Notes: generated by a model from the letters alone, not told the origin. DNA of 10,460 nt from JBBSQE01 sp038258095 (GCA_038258095.1 JBBSQE010000110.1:1-10460), one strand, 5' to 3'; counted from the first letter of the stretch, positions 1-6,846 are shown. Program-made: numbers and translations.

Positions 1-140
1 GGTCATCGGGGCAGATTACTCACGTGTTACTCACCCGTTCGCGGCTTTGCCCCAGAGCAAGCTCTGGTTCGTCGCTCCACTTGCATGTGTTAAGCACGCC
101 GCCAGCGTTCGTCCTGAGCCAGGATCAAACTCTCCGTAAA
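1..140 (-). rRNA. rrs: 16S ribosomal RNA, 5' end (partial)
   Basis: Read on the minus strand, this is the start of a small-subunit rRNA. The universal 27F primer site (AGAGTTTGATCCTGGCTCAG) lies at 114-133 and is followed by the conserved run through ACGAACGCTGGCGGCGTG and the ACACATGCAAG block. The V1 helix is visible at 52-67 as a 6-bp CCAGAG/CTCTGG stem with a 4-nt loop. The conserved GGGTGAGTAACACGTGAG segment follows before the window edge. By E. coli numbering (A of AGAGTTTG is base 8), the mature 5' end should fall near 140. The rest of the gene lies beyond base 1. The V1 sequence suggests Actinomycetota; I cannot place it more precisely by eye. Confidence 0.96.
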
Positions 141-220
141 AATACTTCTTTATGAAGAGATGCCGCGCCATGTGGCGACCGGGTACACATACTCGGCTGC
201 CGGCGCGACGGTAGATCTAG

Positions 221-248
221 TTCACCGGCCGCTGACGTGGCCGGTGAA
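221..248 (-). other. Leader hairpin, 10-bp perfect stem
   Basis: TTCACCGGCC (221-230) and GGCCGGTGAA (239-248) are perfect reverse complements separated by 8 nt. The element lies within the rrn leader, about 80 nt before the 16S 5' end. It may fold locally, or be one half of a larger precursor-rRNA structure. No T-run follows, so it does not look like a terminator. Confidence 0.6.
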
Positions 249-302
249 TCGGGCTCTACTGCTCCGCAGGAGGCCGGACGGGGTCCGTCTCCATGCGGAT
301 GA

Positions 303-328
303 AACCTCGAAACCGAAGTCTCGAGGTT
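303..328 (-). other. UUCG-capped hairpin in rrn leader, just after boxA
   Basis: On the minus strand this is a 26-nt hairpin with an 11-bp stem. Eight Watson-Crick pairs (AACCTCGA/TCGAGGTT) are followed by one G-U pair, two more pairs and a C(UUCG)G tetraloop. On the plus strand the G-U position would be an A-C mismatch and the loop would be CGAA, so the structure favours the rRNA-sense transcript. It lies 12 nt after the boxA motif. A boxB/boxC-like role in the rRNA antitermination complex, or in early folding of the precursor, is inferred. Confidence 0.65.
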
Positions 329-340
329 GTGCACGCTGCT

Positions 341-356
341 CAGTTTTCAAAGACCG
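341..356 (-). promoter_or_regulatory. boxA antitermination motif of the rrn leader
   Basis: The minus strand reads CGGTCTTTGAAAACTG. It matches the CTTTGAAAAC core of boxA elements in rrn leaders of Gram-positive bacteria. In the nascent RNA boxA is bound by NusB and S10 (NusE), which makes RNA polymerase resistant to Rho during rRNA synthesis. Its place, about 70-85 nt into the leader and ahead of 16S, is as expected. Confidence 0.75.
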
Positions 357-432
357 CTTGCACCTCGCCGACGGGATTCGCCGACCCCTGATGCTGGAGG
401 CAGGCTCGTGCCGGCCCCCGAGGGGACCGAGG

Positions 433-461
433 AATATAGCAGCGAGCCCCGCGTGGCACAA
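433..461 (-). promoter_or_regulatory. Putative rRNA operon promoter (extended -10)
   Basis: On the minus strand an extended -10, TGC followed by TATATT (hexamer 438-433, five of six matches to TATAAT), stands exactly 17 bp downstream of TTGTGC (461-456), a weak -35 keeping the TTG. The sequence after the -10 is CCTCGG, a GC-rich discriminator typical of promoters under stringent control. The start site would be near 426. A second GTTGTG lies 13 bp upstream (470-475). Further rrn promoters may exist in 462-568, but I could not find a convincing one. Confidence 0.6.
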
Positions 462-568
462 CCCCCGCACACAACTCTCGTGCGCGGGCCTCGTGCCTTG
501 CTCGGGCGAGGCTTCAAGCCCCGCTTATTCCTCAGTGGGCGCCAGGGTAGAAGACCGGCCGGACGGTG

Positions 569-594
569 CCGCGAGGCCGGTGAGGGCCTCGCGG
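569..594 (-). terminator. Putative tyrS terminator hairpin
   Basis: A perfect 10-bp inverted repeat (CCGCGAGGCC and GGCCTCGCGG, 6-nt loop) begins 37 nt after the tyrS stop codon. Its place between tyrS and the rrn promoter suits a terminator that keeps tyrS transcription out of the rRNA operon. No run of T follows on the minus strand, so it is either a U-tract-less hairpin, as is common in high-GC actinobacteria, or a structure protecting the mRNA 3' end. Confidence 0.5.
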
Positions 595-631
595 ACCTAC
601 AGAGGTCGCCCGACGAAGGTCCCCCGGCGTC

Positions 632-1765
632 TCAGACGGCGCGAATCCGGCGGTACCGGCGCTTGCCCGCCTGCAACACGCGGCCGTCGAGGTCGCCTGC
701 GTCGGCGTCGAGGTCGCTCACCGCCTCCCCGTCGAGCTTCACTCCGCCCTGGGTGATCATTCGCCGTGCCTCGCTTCGGCTGAGACCGAAGGCGTCCGCG
801 AGGAGGGCCGGCAGGTGAACCGCCTCGCCGGCCGCCACCTCGGCCTCTTCAACATCCTTCGGGGGGCGGTGCTCCACGAAGAGCCTGTTGAAGTGCGCCT
901 CGGCGTCCTCACCCCTCCCCTCGTGGTAGACGTCGACGAGGCGCCGAGCCAACGCCCTCTTTGCGAGGTTGGGAGTCTCGTCCGGGAGCTCCTCGCCCAG
1001 AAGCAGCCTGTAGTACTCGGGCATCGCCTCGTCCGGAATCCTCATGATGCGCCCGAACATCTCCTCCGGGGTATCCGTGACCCCGACGTAGTTGTCGAGC
1101 GACTTGCTCATCTTCTGCGTGCCGTCCGTGCCGACCAGGATCGGCATCGTCAGTATCGACTGGGGCGGCTTCCCATACGCGGTCTGGATGTCGCGCCCGA
1201 AGAGGAGGTTGAAGGTCTGGTCGGTGCCGCCGATCTCGACATCGGCGTCGACGGCCACCGAGTCGTAGCCCTGCAGCAGCGGGTACAGGATCTCGAGAGC
1301 CGAGATCGGGGCCTGCGCGGCCAGGCGTTTCTGAAAGTCGTCCCGTTCGAGCAGTCGCGCCACCGTCGTCTTGGCGAGGAGGCCGAGCAACTCCCCCGGG
1401 TCCATCTCCAGCCACTCGCTGTTGCGCCGGACCTCCGTGCGTGCCCGATCGAGCACCTTGAACGCCTGGTCCTGGTAGGTCTGGCCGTTCGCCTCGATCT
1501 CCTCCGCCGGGAGAACCGGCCGCTGGGCCGAGCGCCCGCTCGGGTCTCCGACCCTCGCCGTGAAGTCTCCGATGATCAGGACCACGGTGTGGCCGGCGTC
1601 CTGAAACTCGCGCAGCTTGGTCAGGACCACCGTGTGGCCGAGGTGGATGTCGGCGCTCGTCGGGTCGATGCCGAGCTTGACCCGCAGGGACCTGCCGAGG
1701 GCCAGTTGCGCGGCCAGTGCGCCCTCCGGCAGGGCGTCCACGGAATTGCGGATGAGCCGGTCCAT
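632..1765 (-). CDS. tyrS: Tyrosyl-tRNA synthetase (TyrRS, TyrZ-like type)
   Basis: This cytoplasmic enzyme activates tyrosine with ATP and loads it onto tRNA-Tyr. The 377-residue protein has the class I catalytic core. The HIGH-type motif is HLGH at residues 41-44 within KLGIDPTSADIHLGH, followed by GDFTARVGDPSGR (66-78), the tyrosine-pocket stretch LLQGYDS (164-170), VEIGGTDQ (176-183) and KMSKS (218-222). Residues about 316-377 form the C-terminal S4-like RNA-binding domain. The GIDPTSADIHLGH wording matches the TyrZ-like branch rather than the E. coli TyrS type. The ATG at 1765 is the only plausible start. It lacks a clear Shine-Dalgarno beyond purine-rich GGGAAG directly upstream. The N-terminus is perhaps 10-15 residues shorter than usual for the branch, but no motif is lost. 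The gene is co-directional with the rRNA operon and divergent from the PBP gene. Confidence 0.96.
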   Translation of the reverse strand: MDRLIRNSVDALPEGALAAQLALGRSLRVKLGIDPTSADIHLGHTVVLTKLREFQDAGHTVVLIIGDFTARVGDPSGRSAQRPVLPAEEIEANGQTYQDQAFKVLDRARTEVRRNSEWLEMDPGELLGLLAKTTVARLLERDDFQKRLAAQAPISALEILYPLLQGYDSVAVDADVEIGGTDQTFNLLFGRDIQTAYGKPPQSILTMPILVGTDGTQKMSKSLDNYVGVTDTPEEMFGRIMRIPDEAMPEYYRLLLGEELPDETPNLAKRALARRLVDVYHEGRGEDAEAHFNRLFVEHRPPKDVEEAEVAAGEAVHLPALLADAFGLSRSEARRMITQGGVKLDGEAVSDLDADAGDLDGRVLQAGKRRYRRIRAV

Positions 1766-1970
1766 CTTCCCGCTGCCGTTCGCCGCTACGGCGCCCGGGC
1801 CTTCTCCGGCCGTTATCTCCCGTTCAGATTTGGCCGGTTCCGCGATGGCCCAATGCTAGAGTGCCCTTCGGCTCGGTTGGTCCCGCAGCGCCGCGTGGCA
1901 TCGGCGCCCAGGACTCTCAACCCCATGCGAACCGCTGGTGTCCGCCGGGCCGGACGACATCCTTCATCCG
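1766..1970. promoter_or_regulatory. Divergent intergenic region, tyrS / PBP
   Basis: This 205-bp gap must carry promoters for both genes. On the plus strand TGCTAGAGT (1854-1862) resembles an extended -10 (TGN plus TAGAGT, four of six matches), but no good -35 stands 17 bp upstream. On the minus strand the same place offers TAGCAT (1858-1853). A CCGGCC/GGCCGG inverted repeat (1806-1811 and 1832-1837) and a 5-bp GTCCG/CGGAC hairpin (1940-1955) are present. The latter lies just ahead of the PBP ATG. There is no T-box-like or riboswitch-like structure that I can recognise ahead of tyrS. Confidence 0.35.
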
Positions 1971-4823
1971 ATGGCCCGTAGAAGCGACACACCTTCCTCA
2001 CCCGGCGCCGAGAGAAACGAGCCCCCACAGGGCTCTGTCTCGGGTGATGAGTCGAGTCCCGGGGCCCCACCCGAGCACCGCAACCTCGCCGAGGAGGAAC
2101 TCGACTTCGCGTTCGAAACCGAGCCCGAGTTCTCGTCGGCTCCGACTCGCCGGCCAAGCACGCAGCCGGCCGACGACATCGACGGGGCGACGCCGGCCTC
2201 GGCCAACGGCAGCGGCTCGACCCACGACGATGTGAGTGAGACACCGAGCCCGAACGGCGACGGCGACGACCCGGTGAACGGGGATGGGAACGGCGCCGGT
2301 GCCGCGACGTCGTTCGAGCCGCGCGGCCTCCAGGACCCCGGCCCGGGCGCGCCCCAGATCGATGATTTCCCCCCGCACCCCGGGGTCCCAGGCGATGCAT
2401 CGATCCCCAGGCCCCGCACCCCTGTTGTCAGCAATCCGCCCCTCGACCAGCGACGGCGACAGCTCAAACGCGAGAAGGTGCCGCTGAGGCGCCGCGCCGT
2501 TTCGGCCCTTCGTGTCCCGGGCCGAGGTCGCGGAGGAGCGCCACCCGGCACCATCTCCCCTCCCCCGGCGCCGACCGGCAACCCCCCGCCCCAGAAGCAC
2601 ACCAAGCCGCGCATGAAGAAGCTCCGCTTCCTCTTCGTGCTCTCGGGCCTCGGGGTGCTGGCAATGGTCTCAACCGTGTTCGGGATGATGATGGCCGTCT
2701 CCCAGGACCTGCCGGCGATCGAGAACTTCGTGCAGTACAACGGCACCCAGAACAGCGTCATGGTCGATTCGACCGGGAAGCCGCTGGGAACTCTGACATC
2801 CGACCAGAACCGGATCCTGCTCGACTCGGGTCAGATCTCCTCGACCGTCAAGAACGCCGTGGTCTCGATCGAGGACGCGCGCTTCTACGAGCACCAGGGG
2901 ATCGACTTCAGGGGCATCGGCCGAGCCCTGGGCCAGGACGTCCTCCACCTCTCCGCACAGCAGGGCGCCTCGACGATCACCCAGCAGTTCGTCAAGAACG
3001 CCCTCGAGACCCAGAACAGCCGGACCGTGTTCGAGAAGCTCCGCGAGGCGGCCCTCGCCTACCACCTCGAGCGCGAGTGGTCGAAGGACAAGATCCTCAC
3101 GGCGTATCTCAACACCATCTACTTCGGCGAGGGTGCCTACGGCATCGAGGCTGCGGCCCGCACCTATTTCGGCTGGAACCACCCCGGCTGCGGCACCGAG
3201 ACCGAGCCCTGTGCGTCCGTCCTTCTCCCGGCCGAGGCGGCAACGCTCGCCGGCCTGATCGCATCGCCCTACGCCTTCGATCCGAAACTGAACCCCAACG
3301 ACTCGAAGGGCCGCCGCAACGTCGTGCTTCAGAAGATGTACGAACAGGGCTACATCTCCGAGCCGGACTACAACGAAGGGAAGATCACCGCTGTGCCGGC
3401 GGCGAGCGTCATCGAGCCGCCGTCGATCGACTCCGAGTCCCCCTACTTCTCGACCTGGGTTCGCCAGCAGTTGGTCGACAAGTACGGTCCCGGGAAGGCC
3501 TACTATGGCGGCCTGAAGGTCAAGACGACGCTCGACCTCGACCTCCAGAGGGCAGCCGAGGAGGACGTCAGCTCCTACCTTGGCGGCGTTCCGCCGACGG
3601 CCTCCGTCGTCGTGCTCGACAACAAGAGCGGAGCGGTCAGGGCCATGGTCGGTGGCCCTGACTACGCGAAGTCGCCCTTCAACATCGCGACCAACGGGCA
3701 CCGGCAGCCCGGCTCATCCATCAAACCGTTCACGCTGATCACGGCCCTGAAGGAGGGCATCTCGCCCTACACGACCTTCGAGTCTGCTCCCCAGGAGTTT
3801 CACTTCGGCAAGAGGGGAAAGAACGTCTTTTACGTTTCGAACGACGAGGACTCCTATCTGGGCTCCTGCGACATCGTCTGCGCGACCACCTACTCGGACA
3901 ACTCGATCTACGCCCAGCTCGGCCTCGAGGCTTTGAAGGGAAGGACCACCCAGGACCGGACCCGCTCGATCGCAAAGACGATCCACGAGATGGGCTACCG
4001 CGACCCGATCTCGGTCAACCCCGCCATGGTGCTCGGCGGCCTGAAGGAGGGGGTGACGCCGCTCCAGTGGACCTACGCCTACATGACGATCGCCAACAAC
4101 GGTGACCGGGTCAGCGGCAACCTCGCGCCCGAGCCGGGTGACAGCCCGGTCGCCTTCACGAAGGTCACGGACTCCAAGGGCAAGGTGATCGCCGAAAACG
4201 ATTCGAAGCACAAGCAGGTGATCCCCGAGGACGTCGCGACCGAGGCGAAGTCGATTCTCGAGACCGTCGTGACAAGTGGGACCGGCACCAACGCCAACAT
4301 CGGCGCGACCGGTCAGTTCGGCAAGACCGGGACGACGGAGAACAACGGCGACGCCTGGTATTGCGGCGCGACGGAGAGCGCGACGGCATGCGTCTGGGTC
4401 GGATACGCGGACTCGAACACGCCGATGTCGACGCTCTACAACGGCGGCCCGGTCATGGGCGGCACCTACCCGGCCCTGATCTGGGCGAGCGTGATGTCCG
4501 ACTACGAGTCGATCAAGGCCCAGCACGCTGCTGACGCGGCGGCGCGCAAGGCGGCCAAGGCGTCCGGCGCCGACTACGTTGCGCCGAGCACGGACAGCAG
4601 CGGCACCTACACCGCCCCCTCGACGGACTCGACCTATACCGCGCCCTCGACGGAGCCCGCGCCGACCGATACCGCGCCCGCCGCGCCGGCCAACCCCGCT
4701 CCGGCTACACCCGCCGCGCCGACCCCGACCCCGGCACCCACCCCCGCGGCCCCCGTTACGCCGGCACCCACACCGCCCTCCTCGGGGGGCGGTGTCAGCG
4801 GCGGCGCCGGGCCCGGAACCTAG
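1971..4823 (+). CDS. Class A penicillin-binding protein (bifunctional transglycosylase/transpeptidase)
   Basis: This PBP1A/PonA-type enzyme polymerises lipid II into glycan strands and cross-links the stem peptides outside the membrane. From the ATG at 1971 it has 950 residues. Residues 1 to about 214 are a proline-, glycine- and acid-rich disordered cytoplasmic tail ending in basic clusters. One transmembrane helix follows (about 219-240). The GT51 domain shows EDARFYEHQG with catalytic Glu301, GASTITQQ (332-339) and KILTAYLNTIYFG (374-386). The transpeptidase domain shows SSIK (Ser582, Lys585), SDN (642-644) and KTGT (785-788), so both active sites look intact. The last 80 or so residues are a Pro/Ala/Thr tail with TAPSTDS-type repeats. 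The six cysteines I see form three close pairs. An in-frame GTG at 1938 would add 11 residues; neither start has a good Shine-Dalgarno, and I prefer the ATG. The stop overlaps that of the convergent mpg. Confidence 0.95.
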   Translation: MARRSDTPSSPGAERNEPPQGSVSGDESSPGAPPEHRNLAEEELDFAFETEPEFSSAPTRRPSTQPADDIDGATPASANGSGSTHDDVSETPSPNGDGDDPVNGDGNGAGAATSFEPRGLQDPGPGAPQIDDFPPHPGVPGDASIPRPRTPVVSNPPLDQRRRQLKREKVPLRRRAVSALRVPGRGRGGAPPGTISPPPAPTGNPPPQKHTKPRMKKLRFLFVLSGLGVLAMVSTVFGMMMAVSQDLPAIENFVQYNGTQNSVMVDSTGKPLGTLTSDQNRILLDSGQISSTVKNAVVSIEDARFYEHQGIDFRGIGRALGQDVLHLSAQQGASTITQQFVKNALETQNSRTVFEKLREAALAYHLEREWSKDKILTAYLNTIYFGEGAYGIEAAARTYFGWNHPGCGTETEPCASVLLPAEAATLAGLIASPYAFDPKLNPNDSKGRRNVVLQKMYEQGYISEPDYNEGKITAVPAASVIEPPSIDSESPYFSTWVRQQLVDKYGPGKAYYGGLKVKTTLDLDLQRAAEEDVSSYLGGVPPTASVVVLDNKSGAVRAMVGGPDYAKSPFNIATNGHRQPGSSIKPFTLITALKEGISPYTTFESAPQEFHFGKRGKNVFYVSNDEDSYLGSCDIVCATTYSDNSIYAQLGLEALKGRTTQDRTRSIAKTIHEMGYRDPISVNPAMVLGGLKEGVTPLQWTYAYMTIANNGDRVSGNLAPEPGDSPVAFTKVTDSKGKVIAENDSKHKQVIPEDVATEAKSILETVVTSGTGTNANIGATGQFGKTGTTENNGDAWYCGATESATACVWVGYADSNTPMSTLYNGGPVMGGTYPALIWASVMSDYESIKAQHAADAAARKAAKASGADYVAPSTDSSGTYTAPSTDSTYTAPSTEPAPTDTAPAAPANPAPATPAAPTPTPAPTPAAPVTPAPTPPSSGGGVSGGAGPGT

Positions 4824-5452
4824 CTCCGGGCAGCGACGCCCAGGGGTCGCGGCCGCGAGACCCACCGGCTGCCCGCGGCACTGAAGCGCCAGGGGCGATC
4901 GACTGCCTTCGTGATACCGATACGAGGGCCGTTGACGATCTCGACCTCCTGCCAGGCTCCCTGCCGGGGCCCGAAGCGGAACGGGTCGGCGCAGAGATCG
5001 GCACCGTCCATGTCGAGCCCGATGCCCAGGGCCTCCGTCAGCTTCCCGGGGCCCGAGCAGAGCTCTGAGTCCGGCCGACCCGGTCGGCGCATCCGCATCT
5101 CCTCGATTCGGGCTACCGGCTCGATTGCCCGGATCAGGACCGCGGCGGCGCTCCCCTCGGGCTCGGCGACGGCATTGAGCAGGCTGTGGATGCCGTAGGA
5201 GAGATAGACGTACGCCGTGCCCGGCGGGCCGAAGAGCCCCTCGGTGCGGGCGGTGCGCCCGACGTGCGCGTGGCAGGCGGGGTCGTCGGCCTCATAGCTC
5301 TCGGTCTCGACGATCACGCCGCCCCGTCCCTCGAAGAGGAGCGTGCAGCCGACCAGGTCTCGCGCGACCGCGTGCACAGAGCGATCGAAGAACTCGGCGC
5401 CGAGACGCTCGGGCAAGGCCAGGAGCTCGGACAAGCTCAGGAGCTCGGACAA
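4820..5452 (-). CDS. mpg: 3-methyladenine DNA glycosylase (AAG/MPG family)
   Basis: This is a monofunctional base-excision repair enzyme that removes alkylated purines such as 3-methyladenine from DNA. It has 210 residues, as expected for bacterial AAG-family proteins. Family marks are ETESY with probable catalytic Glu51 and intercalating-type Tyr53, His61 in ACHAH, GRTARTEGLFGPPGTAYVYLSYG (65-87), Asn93, LIRAIEP (106-112) and the SGPGKLTEALGI block (133-144), then NGPRIGI. The family fold begins near residue 17 (RLGAEFFDR). No ATG or GTG is available ahead of it; three TTG codons 18 bp apart (5452, 5434, 5416) are the start candidates, all inside a tandem repeat. The gene starts 2 nt after the argH stop, so translation is probably coupled to argH. 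The 3' end overlaps the convergent PBP gene by 4 nt. Confidence 0.92.
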   Translation of the reverse strand: MSELLSLSELLALPERLGAEFFDRSVHAVARDLVGCTLLFEGRGGVIVETESYEADDPACHAHVGRTARTEGLFGPPGTAYVYLSYGIHSLLNAVAEPEGSAAAVLIRAIEPVARIEEMRMRRPGRPDSELCSGPGKLTEALGIGLDMDGADLCADPFRFGPRQGAWQEVEIVNGPRIGITKAVDRPWRFSAAGSRWVSRPRPLGVAARS

Positions 5453-5462
5453 GCTCAGGAGC
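5402..5462. repeat. 18-bp tandem repeat at the argH/mpg junction
   Basis: On the plus strand two perfect units of CAGGAGCTCGGACAAGCT lie at 5420-5437 and 5438-5455. They are flanked by a degenerate unit (5402-5419, 12 of 18 identical) and the first 7 bases of another (5456-5462). On the minus strand each unit encodes a hexapeptide in the mpg frame (SLSELL, SLSELL, ALPERL) and offers a TTG start. In the argH frame the perfect units and the partial unit give a TGA, of which the first is used. Because 18 is a multiple of three, gain or loss of a unit changes only the mpg N-terminus. Confidence 0.85.
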
Positions 5463-6846
5463 GCTCGTCGGAGACTCGCTTGCCCACCGCGGCGAGCGTC
5501 TCGCGAGCATGCTCGATTTGACGCTTCAGGCTCGCTGAGGAAGCGCCGCCCTCGACCCGCTTGGACTCGAGCGAGCTCTCGAGCGTCAGGGCCTCGCGGT
5601 AACCCTCACCGAGCTTGTCGGAGTGGCGCGCCAGCTCCTCGTCAGAGAGGCCGGAGAGCCCGACTCCTTCCTCGATTGCCTTGCGCACCAGGTCGCCGAC
5701 GATCGCGTGGGCTTCGCGGAAGGGGACACCGCGAGCCACGAGAAGGTCCGCGATCTCGGTCGCCGCCAGCATCTCGTCACCCGCCGCCTCGGCCAGCCGC
5801 TCGCGGTCGAAGGTGATGCCGCCGAGCATTCCGGCCGTCATCTCGAGCGACAGCTCCACCGTGTCCATTGCGTCGAACAGGGGCTCCTTGTCCTCCTGCA
5901 TGTCCTTCCCGTAGGTCAGGGGAAGGGCGTGGAAGATGCCCAGCACGGTCGCGTAGTCGCCGGCGACTCGGGGCGCCTTCGCCCGCAGCAGCTCGGCCGA
6001 GTCGGGGTTCTTCTTCTGGGGCATGATGCTCGAACCCGAGGAGAAGGACTCGTCGAGCTCGCAGAACCCGAACTCGCTGCTCGACCAGATGACGATTTCC
6101 GAGCCGAGGCGGGAGAGGTGCATCGCGCAGGCCGATGCGGCGGAGAGGTAGTCCAGTACGAAGTCACGGTTGGAGGAGCCGTCGATCGAGTTGGGGGTGA
6201 CATGGTCGAAGCCGAGGTCGTCGGCGATCGCATGGCGGTCGAGGTCCCAGTTGACGCCGGCGAGCGCGCCCGAGCCGAGCGGCATGACGCTGGCGCTCTG
6301 CAGGGCGAACTGGAAGCGAAGCGAGTCGCGGCTGAGCATCCAGAAGTAGGCGAGCAGGTGATGGCCGAGGTAGACCGGCTGCGCCCGCTGGAGGTGCGTG
6401 TAACCGGGCATGGGCCAGTCCGCATGCCGCTCGGCCAGGTTGACAAGTCTGCCCATCGCGGCCTCGAGCAGCTCGAGGGCCCGCAGCGAGTGCGCCTGGA
6501 CGACCATCGCCACGTCCGTTGCGACCTGGTCGTTGCGCGAGCGCCCGGTGTGGAGCTTTCCGGCGAGCGGGCCGATCAGCTCTCCGAGCCGTCGCTCGAT
6601 CGCCATGTGGATGTCCTCGTCGGAGTCCTCGAACTCGAAGTCGCCGGACTCGAGCTCCGTCCCGATGTCTTCCAGGCCCCCGTCGAGTTTCGACAGCTCG
6701 TCATTGGTGAGCACTCCGATCTCGCGCAGAGCTCTCGCATGGGCGCGCGACTGGTCAACGTCGTAGGGCGCCAGGCGCCAATCGAAGTCGATCGAGCGGT
6801 TGACGCGCCAGAAGGTCGGGTCCGGGTCTGAACGAAAGCGCGCCAT
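5455..6846 (-). CDS. argH: Argininosuccinate lyase
   Basis: This enzyme catalyses the last step of arginine synthesis, splitting argininosuccinate into arginine and fumarate. It is a homotetramer of the fumarase/aspartase superfamily and acts in the cytoplasm. At 463 residues it is full length. Visible marks are YDVDQSRAHA (28-37), DEDIHMAIE (76-84), KLHTGRSRNDQ (97-107), GYTHLQRAQP with catalytic-type His151 (148-157), and the superfamily signature GSSIMPQKKNPD (271-282) with the mobile-loop serines 272-273. The ATG at 6846 fits the family N-terminus. An AGGGG (6863-6859) about 12 nt upstream, inside the last codons of the aminotransferase gene, may be its ribosome site. The gap to that gene is 8 nt and to mpg 2 nt, so the three probably form one operon. 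No other arg gene is in view. Confidence 0.97.
   Translation of the reverse strand: MARFRSDPDPTFWRVNRSIDFDWRLAPYDVDQSRAHARALREIGVLTNDELSKLDGGLEDIGTELESGDFEFEDSDEDIHMAIERRLGELIGPLAGKLHTGRSRNDQVATDVAMVVQAHSLRALELLEAAMGRLVNLAERHADWPMPGYTHLQRAQPVYLGHHLLAYFWMLSRDSLRFQFALQSASVMPLGSGALAGVNWDLDRHAIADDLGFDHVTPNSIDGSSNRDFVLDYLSAASACAMHLSRLGSEIVIWSSSEFGFCELDESFSSGSSIMPQKKNPDSAELLRAKAPRVAGDYATVLGIFHALPLTYGKDMQEDKEPLFDAMDTVELSLEMTAGMLGGITFDRERLAEAAGDEMLAATEIADLLVARGVPFREAHAIVGDLVRKAIEEGVGLSGLSDEELARHSDKLGEGYREALTLESSLESKRVEGGASSASLKRQIEHARETLAAVGKRVSDERS

Larger units (their letters stand above)
141..426 (-). other. Transcribed leader of the rRNA operon
   Basis: This stretch has no convincing gene. It lies between the proposed rrn promoter and the mature 16S 5' end, so it should be a roughly 285-nt precursor leader. 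In transcript order it holds an 8-bp direct repeat (GTCGGCGA on the minus strand, at 378-385 and 365-372), the boxA motif (341-356), the UUCG-capped hairpin (303-328), a small CGGAC/GTCCG hairpin (275-287), a 10-bp hairpin (221-248), and an AT-rich patch (about 141-165) next to the 16S end. Leaders of this kind carry the antitermination signals and the 5' strand of the RNase III processing stem. The 3' strand lies past the 16S gene, outside the window. The end at 426 is inferred from the -10 element. Confidence 0.7.

Noticed and set aside
272..566. GGCCGGACGG found twice (272-281 and 557-566)
   Set aside because: A 10-bp GC-rich direct repeat is easily expected by chance in DNA of this composition, and neither copy is placed in a meaningful way.
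160..818. Open frames in the rrn leader and tyrS 3' region
   Set aside because: They cross the rRNA promoter, boxA and hairpins, and their products are Arg/Pro-rich without family features. The region is better explained as leader RNA.
1766..1970. T-box leader ahead of tyrS
   Set aside because: No AGGGTGG-type T-box sequence and no terminator/antiterminator pair are visible.
815..1981. Long plus-strand open frame opposite tyrS
   Set aside because: It lies antisense to a gene with clear TyrRS motifs, and its product is Arg/Val/Leu/Asp-rich with no recognisable domain, as expected of a high-GC antisense frame.
4577..4820. Pro/Ala/Thr-rich tail of the PBP as a horizontally acquired repeat
   Set aside because: Low-complexity tails are common in actinobacterial class A PBPs, and the codon use looks like that of the rest of the gene.
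2670..4865. Minus-strand open frames (343 and 383 residues) opposite the PBP gene
   Set aside because: They are shadows of the PBP coding sequence, with skewed Arg/Gly/Val content and no domain.
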